A stretch of 23,709 nt of DNA, from the NCBI GenBank assembly GCA_018894655.1, contig JAHIPE010000112.1, forward strand, positions 1-23,709. Direction: 5' to 3'. Positions 7,235 to 15,242 of this stretch are shown in pieces. The stretch comes from Actinomycetota bacterium (lineage in GTDB: Bacteria > Actinomycetota > Geothermincolia > Fen-727 > Anoxymicrobiaceae). The translations under genes were made by a program, and so were the position numbers. Within the stretch, counting starts at the first letter, position 1. Each line of letters starts with the position of its first letter. The notes under the pieces were generated by a model. It saw only the letters and a list, made by a program, of their open reading frames with translations. It did not search any database and had not been told where the DNA came from.

Positions 7235-7443
7235 TGCCTTAATTCCCCCTCGACATTGTTGCCTTACCCACCTAACACAGCTTGCCAAGAAACGGCACAC
7301 TCTTACGCCTGACAGTCAGAAATCGGATTCGCCGAATCTGCCCGATGTTGGCAATATGTTGGCATTCTATCGTTAATTAGCATCTAAGCTACCGCTTGCC
7401 AATACTATCCAGTCTCCCAAATATCCCTTGATCAAGCTAATAA
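7235..7443. promoter_or_regulatory. Right inner end of the island: repeats, palindrome and probable promoter of the nuclease-like gene
   Basis: This gap holds two TGTTGGCA copies in tandem (about 7346-7364) and an inverted relative TTGCCAAT (about 7397-7404). Matching TGTTGGCATC lies just inside the left end (about 1500-1509), with GGCA and TTGG relatives beside it. Repeats shared by both inner ends are typical of recombinase arm sites. A 13-bp palindrome GATTCGCCGAATC is at 7326-7338. The promoter of the minus-strand nuclease-like gene should also lie here, but I see no strong -35/-10 pair. Confidence 0.5.
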
Positions 7444-7533
7444 TGGCGGAGGGAGAGGGATTCGAACCCCCGGAGCCGGTGAAGGCTCAACGGTTTTCAA
7501 GACCGCCGCAATAGTCCACTCTGCCATCCCTCC
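7444..7533 (-). tRNA. tRNA-Ser(UGA)
   Basis: 90 nt including an encoded CCA. The acceptor stem GGAGGGA pairs with TCCCTCC, the anticodon loop is CTTGAAA (anticodon TGA), there is a long variable arm as in class II tRNAs, and the T arm contains GGTTCGAATCC. The gene is intact even though a mobile element is inserted next to its 3' end, because the integrating element restores the 3' half. Its first 62 bases on the plus strand are repeated at 1376-1437. Confidence 0.95.
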
Positions 7534-7612
7534 ATCTGATATTCTATAACAAGAGAGTACGCGTTGGCCCGCCGCTTTTCGCGGGGCGCCCTTGGCCGGA
7601 AACGGAGGCCCG

Positions 7613-8686
7613 ATGGAAGTATACGAGGAACTGAGGAAGCACCTGGACAAGCACCCCACCGGGGCTCCGGAGGCGCCCGAGATAATCGAGATACTGTCGG
7701 CCCTTTTCACGCCCAAGGAGGCCCGCGTCGCCTCGCGCGCCCCGTTCCGGCCAAAGACGGCAGAAGAGATCGCCAGGCGAGCTGGGGTAGGCGAAGACGA
7801 GGCTAGGGAGCTCCTCGAGAGCATGGCCGACAAGGGGCTCGTCTACGCCCGCGAGAAGGAGGGCGAGTGGGGGTACGCGCTCCTGCCCATAATGCCGGGC
7901 ATCTTCGAGTTCCCCTACATGAAGGGCGTAAAGGACGAGAAGCTTGAGCGCCTGGCGGGGCTCTGGCACTCCTACATGGAGAAAATAATGGACGGCCTGG
8001 ATTCCGAGGTGTTCCCGTTCGCCAGGGTGGTCCCCATCCAGGAGGAGGTCGAGAGCCGGGCGGAGATACTCCCCTACGAGAAGGTCTACGAGATGATATA
8101 CAACGCGAAGGTAGTCGGCCTCGCGCATTGCGCCTGCCGGGTCGCCGAGGGAAACTGCGACGCGCCGCTGGAGGCCTGCATGCTCTTCGACGACACCTGC
8201 GACTACCTGGTGGAGCGCGGCTTCGCGCGCTACATTTCCAAGGACGAGATGAAGCGGCTCCTGCGCGAGTTCGACGAGGCCGGCCTGGTCCACAACGTCA
8301 ACAACTCGCAGGACAAGCTCATGTTCGTGTGCAACTGCTGCCCCTGCTGCTGCGGGTTCATGCGCGCGCTCATCCAGTTCGAGAAGCCCAACGTACTCGC
8401 GACCTCAGGGTTCCTCGCCAGGGTGGACCCCGACGCCTGCAACGGCTGCGCCGTCTGCGAGGACAGGTGCCCCATGGGCGCCATCGTGGTGGCGGACGAC
8501 GTGGCTGCCGTCGACGCCGGCAGGTGCATAGGATGCGCCCTGTGCGTCACCGGCTGCCCCGACGAGGCGGTCGATCTCAAGCGCAGGGACACTATCCCCG
8601 AGACCCCCGCCACCATGCCCGAGATGGCCGTCGCGGTGCTGGAGCGCAAGGGGAAGCTCGAGGAGTTCATCGAGGTGAACCGGTGA
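7613..8686 (+). CDS. Winged-helix/multi-[4Fe-4S] cluster protein
   Basis: 357 aa from the ATG at 7613, preceded by GGAGG; a TTG at 7592 is a weaker alternative. Residues about 48-80 resemble a winged helix (KTAEEIARRAGVGEDEAREL). A central block has clustered cysteines: HCACR...C (C173, C175, C182, C189, C196) and CNCCPCCC (C240-C247). The C-terminus is a 2[4Fe-4S] ferredoxin domain, C276xxCxxCxxxC286P and C305xxCxxCxxxC315P. It probably moves electrons or senses redox state in the cytoplasm of an anaerobe; no partner enzyme is next to it. It diverges from tRNA-Ser and converges on serS. Specific function unknown. Confidence 0.85.
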   Translation: MEVYEELRKHLDKHPTGAPEAPEIIEILSALFTPKEARVASRAPFRPKTAEEIARRAGVGEDEARELLESMADKGLVYAREKEGEWGYALLPIMPGIFEFPYMKGVKDEKLERLAGLWHSYMEKIMDGLDSEVFPFARVVPIQEEVESRAEILPYEKVYEMIYNAKVVGLAHCACRVAEGNCDAPLEACMLFDDTCDYLVERGFARYISKDEMKRLLREFDEAGLVHNVNNSQDKLMFVCNCCPCCCGFMRALIQFEKPNVLATSGFLARVDPDACNGCAVCEDRCPMGAIVVADDVAAVDAGRCIGCALCVTGCPDEAVDLKRRDTIPETPATMPEMAVAVLERKGKLEEFIEVNR

Positions 8687-8740
8687 TTCGAGCGGAGGAA
8701 AACAGCGCGGGTACCGGGCGAGAGCGGGCCTCCAGAAAAA

Positions 8741-10021
8741 CTACTCTATTACCGTCATCCCGCCCATGTACGGCTGGAGCGCGGGGGGCACCACGACGCG
8801 GCCGTCGTCAAGCTGTTTGCTCTCCATGATTGCCGCCACCGTGCGCCCAATCGCCAAGCCCGAGCCGTTCAGGGTGTGAACGAACCGGGGCTTCCCTCCG
8901 CCCGCGGGCTTGAATCTGATGTTCGCCCTGCGGGCTTGGAAGTCGGTGAAGCAAGAGCAGGATGATATCTCCTTGAACTCGCCCGTCCCCGCCATCCAGA
9001 CCTCCAGGTCGTAGCACTTGGACGCGGCAAAACCCAGGTCGCCGGTGCTGAGGCACATGACCCTGTAGTGGATATCGAGCCTCTTCAGAACCTCCTCAGC
9101 GTTGGTGGTCAGCGACTCCAACTCGTCGAAGGAAGCGTCCGGGTGAACGAATTTGACCATTTCCACCTTGTTGAACTGGTGCTGGCGGATGATACCCCTG
9201 ACGTCCTTCCCGTAGGAACCGGCCTCGCGGCGGAAGCAGGGGGTGTAGGCGACGTACTTGCGCGGCAACTCCTCCTCCCTTAGAACCTCCCCCCGGTGGA
9301 TGTTGGTGACAGGGACCTCGGCGGTGGTAATGAGCGAGAGGTCATCGTCCCTGCACCAGTACATGTCATCGCCGAACTTGGGAAGCTGCCCGACGCCCTC
9401 GAACGACTTCCTGTTCGCGAGTATGGGGGGGAAGACCTCAGTGTACCCATGCTCTCTGGTGTGCAGGTCCAGCATGAAGTTGATGAGCGCGCGCTCCATC
9501 AGGGCCGCCGCTCCCTTGAGCAGCGTGAAGCGGGTCGAGGCTATCTTTGCCCCCCGCTTGAAGTCCAGTATGTCCAGCGCTTCCCCTATTTCCCAGTGGG
9601 GGCGCGGCTCGAAAGTGAAGCGCGGGGGCTCGCCCCAGATCCTTATCTCCTTGTTAGCCGTCTCATCCGGGCCCACCGGGACGGACTCGTGTGGGGTGTT
9701 CGGGATATCCAGCATCAGGGCCTCTCTCCCGGCCTCCACCTCCCGGACCTCGGCATCCATCCCCTTGATATGCTCCGATATCTCCCTCATCCGGTCGACT
9801 ATGGGGCCGGTGTCTCCCCCCTCTTTCTTCAGCGCGGCTATCTCGTCACCGGCCACGTTCCGCTGGCGCTTTAATTCCTCGACCTCGACCAGGAGCGCCC
9901 GGCGCCTGCTGTCAAGTTCCAGGATTCCATCGACGTCCGCGACCTCCGTGTCCATCCCGCGGTCAAGGATAGCTTTCTTCACCATGTCCGGTTCGTCCCT
10001 TATCAAGTTGATATCGAGCAC
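8741..10021 (-). CDS. serS: Seryl-tRNA synthetase
   Basis: 426 aa, normal length for bacterial SerRS. It charges tRNA-Ser with serine. The N-terminal helical arm that grips the tRNA long variable arm spans about 1-105 (MLDINLIRDEPDMVKKA, then a charged coiled coil). The class II catalytic core shows TTAEVPVTN, motif 2 (CFRREAGSYGKDVRGIIRQH), a serine-site stretch EISSCSCFTDFQARR, and motif 3 LNGSGLAIGRTVAAI near the C-terminus. Its tRNA-Ser substrate is encoded about 1.2 kb away, which may be coincidental. Confidence 0.97.
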   Translation of the reverse strand: MLDINLIRDEPDMVKKAILDRGMDTEVADVDGILELDSRRRALLVEVEELKRQRNVAGDEIAALKKEGGDTGPIVDRMREISEHIKGMDAEVREVEAGREALMLDIPNTPHESVPVGPDETANKEIRIWGEPPRFTFEPRPHWEIGEALDILDFKRGAKIASTRFTLLKGAAALMERALINFMLDLHTREHGYTEVFPPILANRKSFEGVGQLPKFGDDMYWCRDDDLSLITTAEVPVTNIHRGEVLREEELPRKYVAYTPCFRREAGSYGKDVRGIIRQHQFNKVEMVKFVHPDASFDELESLTTNAEEVLKRLDIHYRVMCLSTGDLGFAASKCYDLEVWMAGTGEFKEISSCSCFTDFQARRANIRFKPAGGGKPRFVHTLNGSGLAIGRTVAAIMESKQLDDGRVVVPPALQPYMGGMTVIE

Positions 10022-10071
10022 GGTTCGCTCCTGTCTTCCGCGTTTCTGTTGTTATTATAACGAACCGGGAC

Positions 10072-10170
10072 CCCCCACCTTAATCCTCCCCCCAGCGGGG
10101 GGAGGAGATGCGTGTGTGATCCCCCCCAGCGGGGGGAGGATTAAGGTGGGGGCCCCCCGGCGGGGGGAGG
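10072..10170. repeat. Nested G+C-rich inverted repeats upstream of serS
   Basis: Positions 10072-10093 and 10131-10152 are perfect 22-bp inverted arms. Inside lie smaller hairpins: CCTCCCCCC/GGGGGGAGG around AGC (10085-10105) and CCCCCC/GGGGGG around CAGC (about 10122-10136). A third C6/G6 hairpin follows at about 10153-10168. GGAGGAGATGCG occurs twice (about 10101 and 10165). The block looks like a REP- or MITE-type intergenic repeat rather than a terminator, as no T-run follows. Confidence 0.75.
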
Positions 10171-10206
10171 AGATGCGATTGTGTAGTAGTGTGCAGGCCG
10201 TGGACC

Positions 10207-10259
10207 GCGACTGAGAGTCGCCCCTCAATGGGTCGGGGGGATGACGGCAAGTTGCCGTC
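10207..10259. repeat. Two hairpins downstream of pheA
   Basis: GCGACT-gag-AGTCGC (10207-10221) is followed by CCCTCAATGGG. A 17-bp perfect palindrome, GACGGCAA/TTGCCGTC around one G, lies at 10243-10259 and starts two bases after the pheA stop codon on the minus strand. Neither has a T-run on the pheA strand, so intrinsic termination is not clear. The first shares its CCCTCAA tail with hairpins at 15310-15414 and 20726-20750. Confidence 0.65.
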
Positions 10260-10260
10260 G

Positions 10261-11094
10261 CTACGCTTGTGCCGCCGCCGGGTAGGAACCCAGCATCTTC
10301 AGTTCTCTAAGTATTCCCTCGAGGTTGCTGATAGCGGCGGATACGCCCTCGTCTTCCGAATGCCCCTCGATATCGATGAAGAAGTAGTACTCCCCAAGCG
10401 CCTTTCTGGTCGGCCTGGACTCGATCTTCGTCAGGTTTATCCGGTGCGATGCGAACTCCTGGAGTATCTCCAGGAGACTACCGGGGCGGTTCGCCTTTAT
10501 GAAGCAGATTAGCGATGTCTTGTCCGATCCCGTCCGAGGGGCGTGCTCCTTTCCCACGACAACGAACCTCGTTACGTTGTCCGGGTAATCCTCTGCGTCA
10601 CGCTCCACCACCTCCAGGCCGTAGATGCCCGCCGCTAGCCCTGTGGCGATAGCCGCCAGCGGCTCACCCGACTCCGACACGGTGCGGGCGGCCTCCGCGG
10701 TGCTGTTCGCCGCGGTCACCGGGGCCTCCGGGAAGCGCTCGCGCAGGAAACGCCGGCACTGGGCGGTGGCGTGGGGGTGGGATATGACACCGGATATCTC
10801 CCCGGTGGAGACGCCCTTTCTCGTCACAAGGCAGAGTCGCACCGGGTACACGACCTCCCTCTCGATAAGGAGGTGAGTCTCGAAAGCCAGCGTGTCGAGC
10901 GTTACGTTCACCGATCCTTCGATGGAGTTCTCTATCGGGACCATCCCGTTGTCAACGTCGCCGTCCTGAACCGCCAGCAGGACATCGGGTACCGTCGGGT
11001 ACGGGACCAGGCGGTCGAAATCGCCGGTGAGGTTCGCCTCCAGCGCCTCCTGGGTAAGAGTCCCCCTGGGGCCGAGATATCCTATGCTAGGCAT
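10261..11094 (-). CDS. pheA: Prephenate dehydratase with regulatory ACT domain
   Basis: 277 aa. It converts prephenate to phenylpyruvate in phenylalanine synthesis. The N-terminus IGYLGPRGTLTQEAL is the family hallmark. Catalytic-domain motifs include PIENSIEGSVN, SHPHATAQCR and NVTRFVVVG (the Thr-Arg-Phe motif). Residues about 190-270 form an ACT domain with the ESRPTR phenylalanine-binding motif, so feedback inhibition by phenylalanine is expected. There is no chorismate mutase domain, so it is the monofunctional type. GGGGAAG precedes the start. It lies 44 bp downstream of the DUF4446 gene on the same strand, a possible operon. Confidence 0.96.
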   Translation of the reverse strand: MPSIGYLGPRGTLTQEALEANLTGDFDRLVPYPTVPDVLLAVQDGDVDNGMVPIENSIEGSVNVTLDTLAFETHLLIEREVVYPVRLCLVTRKGVSTGEISGVISHPHATAQCRRFLRERFPEAPVTAANSTAEAARTVSESGEPLAAIATGLAAGIYGLEVVERDAEDYPDNVTRFVVVGKEHAPRTGSDKTSLICFIKANRPGSLLEILQEFASHRINLTKIESRPTRKALGEYYFFIDIEGHSEDEGVSAAISNLEGILRELKMLGSYPAAAQA

Positions 11095-11138
11095 TGCCGC
11101 TTCCCCGTTCCCCGGAACGTGGTCACCTGTATCACCGG

Positions 11139-12161
11139 TTACGAATCCCCCGGCTTCCGGTTCCTTGGCCGTTCAACGGGAGTGTCCGGCTCATTGAGCC
11201 GGGGCGAATCCTGCTCTCGCCCGCTCGATTTCTCCTGGGCAGGCTTCTTCACCGTCTCCCCCGGGGCCTTCCGGTCTCGTTCGGCCTTCTGTTTCTGCTT
11301 CTCCTTACCGTGGCCGGGGCCGGGTTCCTTCCTCCTGCCTGCCGGAGAACCCTCCGGGGGCCGTCGCTCCGACGACCCGACGTGAGCCACTCTTCCGGGA
11401 TGTTTCTGCCTCACGCTGGAGGTAGTTTCGGCTCTCGCCCTGGTCCCACCGGCACCTGCCCCCGCGGCCTTTCCTCGTTTCGGCTCACGCGGGGCGGCGG
11501 GCTTTGCGGGCGGGCGCTTGCGCGGCGTTGCCTTCGGCCTTTGCCGGCGCTCCTCCGGCTCAGCGCGGGCCTCGGCCCGAACAGGCTGCTCCTGGAGTTC
11601 CTTGTCGTGGAAAAGCCGGAGGTTGGCAATCCTCTCCTCGTGCTCGATGTCCCTGGCCTCCACCGGCAACGCTCCCTTCTCCTTGCTCTGCATGGAAAGT
11701 CGAATAGCCTCCTTCTCCTCCGGTGAAAGTTCGTACTTCGAGCCGCGTTCGACTATCGGCTTGGCGTAAGTCCTCGACTCGGATCGACCGTATATCGAGC
11801 TGAAGACCAGGCCGTTCCCCCTGTCGTCGAGCAACGCCACCGCGAAGCTAAGCATTCCCCCGAGGTCCCGGAACGCGTCAAACCGCACGACTCCAATGTG
11901 CTGGACGGTCCCGGCCATACGCCGCAGCACTAAGGCGTATCTCTCGGAGAGCCCGTCAACCTCCTCGATGAGCCTATCGACCTGCGCAATGTTTTCGTTG
12001 ACAATCTCGACGAAGTTCTGGCCCCTGGCGTCGCGCAGAAGCAGCTCGCATTCGCTCTCGAGCCTCCGGATACGCCAGAGTAGGTATGCCATCAGCACAA
12101 CAGTCACGGCCAATACGGCCGATAGTCCAATGACAACCGCTGTTATATTATCCTGGATCAC
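11139..12161 (-). CDS. DUF4446-family membrane-anchored protein with long basic tail
   Basis: 340 aa from a GTG at 12161 with AAAGGTG upstream; the frame continues 35 codons further, but that part lacks family-like sequence. Residues about 7-29 are one transmembrane helix, followed by a short coiled coil and a conserved globular block (GVVRFDAFRDLGGMLSFAVA, then LDDRGNGLVFSSIYGR) that matches my recollection of DUF4446. From about residue 205 the protein becomes a low-complexity Arg/Lys/Pro/Ala tail of some 130 residues, probably disordered and possibly nucleic-acid or cell-wall binding. Family function is unknown. The tail is much longer than I would expect for this family. Confidence 0.75.
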   Translation of the reverse strand: MIQDNITAVVIGLSAVLAVTVVLMAYLLWRIRRLESECELLLRDARGQNFVEIVNENIAQVDRLIEEVDGLSERYALVLRRMAGTVQHIGVVRFDAFRDLGGMLSFAVALLDDRGNGLVFSSIYGRSESRTYAKPIVERGSKYELSPEEKEAIRLSMQSKEKGALPVEARDIEHEERIANLRLFHDKELQEQPVRAEARAEPEERRQRPKATPRKRPPAKPAAPREPKRGKAAGAGAGGTRARAETTSSVRQKHPGRVAHVGSSERRPPEGSPAGRRKEPGPGHGKEKQKQKAERDRKAPGETVKKPAQEKSSGREQDSPRLNEPDTPVERPRNRKPGDS

Positions 12162-12356
12162 CGATCTGCACCTTTGCCAGCTATCCCGGACAGCCTGACC
12201 TCCTGGGAATGAACCAGCCAAACCACAAGTCCTACGATTATACAATATGGGACGGTGGCATTTCACCCGGGGCCGCGAGAGGCCTCTGGAAGTCCCGGCT
12301 TCCTCTCTTTGCCGGTGGGGAGACAGGCACCCGAGTCCGTGGGCTCCCTTTTGGTA

Positions 12357-12362
12357 TATAAT
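12357..12362 (+). promoter_or_regulatory. Candidate -10 box upstream of larE
   Basis: TATAAT lies 24 bp before the larE start codon in the gap between divergent genes. I see no good -35 hexamer at 16-18 bp upstream, so the element may need an activator or may be fortuitous. Confidence 0.4.
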
Positions 12363-12385
12363 CTAGCTAAAAGGTATCTTTTCTC

Positions 12386-13207
12386 ATGGACTCTAACCTA
12401 GAGGACAAGTATTACAATCTGAAGAAGAACCTGGGTGACATGGGAAGCGCCCTTCTCGCTTTCTCCGGGGGCGTCGACAGCAGCCTGGTTCTGGCGGTGG
12501 GGAAGGAAGCCCTGGGCGATAGCTTCATCGCGGTGACCATCCATTCACCGTTACACCCCCTCCCGATGCTGGAAAGCGCCGCGGCCATGGCCACCCGCTT
12601 CAAGGTGGAGCATATCGCTGTCGAGACCGATGAGCTCGAGAACGACGGTTTCTGTGCCAACCCCCCCGAGCGCTGCTATCTCTGCAAGCACGAGAGGTTC
12701 GGAAAGCTCGTAGAGATGGCCACCCGGGAAGGGATAGCCGAGGTTATCGACGGCACCCAGCTTGACGACATCGGCGACTACCGCCCGGGAGCCGAGGCGG
12801 CAACCGAACTTGGCGTACGCGGCCCTCTGCTGGAAACCGATTTCCAGAAGTTCGAGGTGAGGGCCTTATCCAGGGAGCTGGGGTTATCCACCTGGAACCA
12901 TCCTTCAAGCACCTGCCTGGCGACCCGCGTACCCTACTCGGAGAGGATTACGCGGGAGAAGCTGTCCGTCATTGAGAGCGGAGAGCGGTACCTGACAGGC
13001 CTGGGGCTCTCGCAGGTGCGGCTACGATACGTCGACGACAGGACCGCGCGCATCGAGGTACACCCCGCGTCTATCCCCCTCCTGGCCTCCGACGGAACCC
13101 GGCAGCGGGTGCTGGACAATATGATGGACCTGGGTTTCATCTACGTCACGGTGGACCTGGCCGGATACCGCACCGGCGCGTTGAACGAAGCGTTGCGGGA
13201 AACCTGA
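12386..13207 (+). CDS. larE: LarE, ATP-dependent sulfur-insertion enzyme of nickel-pincer cofactor synthesis
   Basis: 273 aa. LarE adenylates the dicarboxylated pyridinium mononucleotide made by LarB and inserts sulfur into it. The PP-loop SGGVDSS is at 27-33. Cysteines C97 and C100 (RCYLCKHERF) and C177 (STCLATRVPY) form the three-cysteine set of LarE enzymes that hold a [4Fe-4S] cluster and use it to deliver sulfur. LarE with only the last cysteine instead sacrifices that residue's sulfur. The cluster type fits an anaerobe. AAAGG precedes the start at 11 nt, rather far. First gene of larE-larB-larC. Confidence 0.95.
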   Translation: MDSNLEDKYYNLKKNLGDMGSALLAFSGGVDSSLVLAVGKEALGDSFIAVTIHSPLHPLPMLESAAAMATRFKVEHIAVETDELENDGFCANPPERCYLCKHERFGKLVEMATREGIAEVIDGTQLDDIGDYRPGAEAATELGVRGPLLETDFQKFEVRALSRELGLSTWNHPSSTCLATRVPYSERITREKLSVIESGERYLTGLGLSQVRLRYVDDRTARIEVHPASIPLLASDGTRQRVLDNMMDLGFIYVTVDLAGYRTGALNEALRET

Positions 13208-13234
13208 GCAGTTGCCAGTCCTCCGGGAGTTTGC

Positions 13235-14008
13235 ATGAACTACGAAGACGCCATCATGGAGTTACTCCTACAGGTGGAATCCGGGCGGGTCCCCCCCGGT
13301 AAGGCACTCGACCAGTTGCGTTCCCTGCCGTTCTCGGACCTGGGGTTCGCCAAGGTAGACCACCACAGGGAGCTCAGGCAGGGGCTCGCCGAGGTGGTCT
13401 ACTGCGAAGGCAAAACCCCGGAGCAGGTCAGGGGGATTGTCGGCGCCCTCCTGGAGAAGAACAAAGGCAACATCCTTCTTACCAGGGCCGGCCCCGAGAT
13501 CTACGACGTCGTCCGCAAGCTGGACGAGCGCGCCGCCTACCACCCGGAGGCGCGGGCCATAACCGTGGAGCGCGACGACGTGGAGCCGTTCGGGCTTGTA
13601 TCGATCGTGTCCGCCGGGACAGCGGACATGCCGGTGGCCCAGGAGGCGCTGGTCACCGCCTCCATCATGGGAAGCAGGGTCGAACGGTTCTACGACGTGG
13701 GTGTCGCGGGCGTGCACCGGCTACTCAATTACCGAGAACCGCTGGAGCGCTCAAACGCTATCGTGGTCGTTGCCGGAATGGAGGGGGCGCTTGCCAGCGT
13801 GGTCGGTGGGCTCGTGCCATGCCCGGTGATAGCGGTCCCGACCAGCGTGGGGTACGGAGCCAGCTTCGGGGGGCTCGCCGCGCTCCTGGCGATGGTGAAC
13901 TCATGCGCGGCCGGGGTCTCGGTGGTCAACATAGACAACGGTTTCGGGGCCGGATACATGGCGGGGCTTATAAACCGCATGGTAGACTCCGGGGGGGGGA
14001 ACCGGTGA
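13235..14008 (+). CDS. larB: LarB, nicotinate adenine dinucleotide carboxylase/hydrolase
   Basis: 257 aa. LarB carboxylates the pyridinium ring of nicotinic acid adenine dinucleotide and releases AMP, the first step to the nickel-pincer cofactor. The C-terminal half is PurE-like (SIVSAGTADMPVAQEAL, YDVGVAGVHRLL, VGYGASFGGLAALLAMVNSC). A GGGAG site lies 5 nt before the start. It begins 27 bp after larE and overlaps larC by 4 bp (GTGA), so the three genes form one transcriptional unit. Confidence 0.95.
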   Translation: MNYEDAIMELLLQVESGRVPPGKALDQLRSLPFSDLGFAKVDHHRELRQGLAEVVYCEGKTPEQVRGIVGALLEKNKGNILLTRAGPEIYDVVRKLDERAAYHPEARAITVERDDVEPFGLVSIVSAGTADMPVAQEALVTASIMGSRVERFYDVGVAGVHRLLNYREPLERSNAIVVVAGMEGALASVVGGLVPCPVIAVPTSVGYGASFGGLAALLAMVNSCAAGVSVVNIDNGFGAGYMAGLINRMVDSGGGNR

Positions 14009-15198
14009 CGATAGCATACTTCGATTGCTTCAGCGGGATAAGCGGGGACATGATTCTAGGGGCAATGGTGGACCTCGGCCTGGATCTGTCCGACCTTACC
14101 CGGGTACTGTCGTCCCTTGACCTGGAGGAGTTCCGCCTGGAGGCGCGCGAGGTTGCAAGCTACGGGTTCCGTGCGACCAAGGTAGACGTCATCGTTCCCG
14201 AAAGCTCCCTGGTAAGGACCTTTAACAATATCCGCGACCTGATAGAGTACAGCCCCCTGTCGGATACGGTCAAGGCGAAGAGCCTGGAGATATTCATGAG
14301 GCTCGCCCGCGCGGAGTCGGTGGTACACGGCAAGCCAATCGACCAGATCCACTTCCACGAGGTCGGCGCCGTCGACTCGATCCTGGACATAGTGGGCGCT
14401 GCCTACGGCTTCGACGCCCTTGGTTTCACAGACGTGTTCTCCTCCCCGCTGCCGCTCGGCCATGGCATGATAAAGACCCGGCACGGTTCGATTCCCGTGC
14501 CCGTCCCCGCGGTGCTGGAAATCCTGGAGGAAACACCGACCTACAGCAGTGGTATTCCCACCGAGACGGTTACTCCCACCGGCGCCGCGGTCATCAAGTC
14601 GCTGGCAACATCTTTCGGCAACGCCCCGCCAATGGTCCTCGAGAAGACCGGATACGGTGCGGGAACCAGGGACCTCGGTGCCCCCAACTTGCTGCGTATC
14701 ATCACCGGTGACCCGGAGGGCTTCCCGACCGGGACCGAGGAGCTTGCCTGTCAGATATCGACCAATATTGATGATATGAACCCGGAGTTCTACGATTACG
14801 TGATCGAGCGGCTGCTGGACGCGGGAGCCCACGACGTGTGGCTGACGCCCATTCAGATGAAGAAGACCCGCCCCGGTACGATTATCACGGTACTATGTTC
14901 CCCCGGGAACGCCGGTACGTTCAAGCGGATACTGCTTGAGGAGACCAGCACGTTCGGCCTTCGTACGGTCACGGTCATGAAGAAGGCGATAGAGCGCGAG
15001 ATCATCGACGTCGCTACGTCCTGGGGGCACGTTGGGGTCAAGGTGGGCAGAGAGGGCAGTCGCGTCACCAGCGTGTCACCCGAGTTCTCCGACTGCGCCA
15101 GGATCGCCGGGGAGCACGGGGTTCCCATCAAGGAGGTCTTCCAGGAGGCCCAGTCGCTCGCCCGGGACAAGCTTGATCCCACGCCTGGCGGCGATTGA
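14005..15198 (+). CDS. larC: LarC, nickel insertion enzyme (single uninterrupted gene)
   Basis: 397 aa from the GTG at 14005, which overlaps the larB stop codon; the frame is open further upstream only as a shadow of larB. LarC is the CTP-dependent cyclometallase that inserts nickel into the pincer cofactor. The N-terminus IAYFDCFSGISGDM is diagnostic, and IHFHEVGAVDSILDIVG, PTPTGAAVIK-like TVTPTGAAVIKSL and TNIDDMNPEFY follow. In Lactiplantibacillus plantarum larC is made through a programmed frameshift between two frames; here it is one continuous frame. No larA or other pincer-using enzyme is in the window. Confidence 0.96.
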   Translation: MTIAYFDCFSGISGDMILGAMVDLGLDLSDLTRVLSSLDLEEFRLEAREVASYGFRATKVDVIVPESSLVRTFNNIRDLIEYSPLSDTVKAKSLEIFMRLARAESVVHGKPIDQIHFHEVGAVDSILDIVGAAYGFDALGFTDVFSSPLPLGHGMIKTRHGSIPVPVPAVLEILEETPTYSSGIPTETVTPTGAAVIKSLATSFGNAPPMVLEKTGYGAGTRDLGAPNLLRIITGDPEGFPTGTEELACQISTNIDDMNPEFYDYVIERLLDAGAHDVWLTPIQMKKTRPGTIITVLCSPGNAGTFKRILLEETSTFGLRTVTVMKKAIEREIIDVATSWGHVGVKVGREGSRVTSVSPEFSDCARIAGEHGVPIKEVFQEAQSLARDKLDPTPGGD

Positions 15199-15242
15199 GG
15201 CGCGTCTCTTCCACGTCGGGGGTGCTCCTTCTTGAGCCATCC

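Larger units (their letters stand above)
1376..7505. mobile_element. tRNA-Ser-integrated genomic island (about 6 kb) carrying defence-like cargo, without its own integrase
   Basis: Two perfect 62-bp direct repeats (1376-1437 and 7444-7505) bracket the segment. The right copy is part of the intact tRNA-Ser gene, the left copy is only its 3' part. This is the usual footprint of tyrosine-recombinase integration into a tRNA gene. The interior is visibly richer in A+T than the chromosome to its right. It encodes six proteins: MNT, HEPN, two DNA methyltransferases and two nuclease-like proteins. None is an integrase, excisionase, relaxase or replication protein, so the element is either non-autonomous or has lost its recombinase. 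Sequence left of 1376 also looks foreign, so this may be one unit of a longer tandem island. Confidence 0.8.

Noticed and set aside
9258..10214. Long plus-strand open frame opposite serS
   Set aside because: Serine- and arginine-rich antisense shadow typical of high-G+C genes; serS is unambiguous.
13819..14004. N-terminal extension of LarC
   Set aside because: It is out-of-frame larB sequence; the family N-terminus begins at the GTG at 14005.
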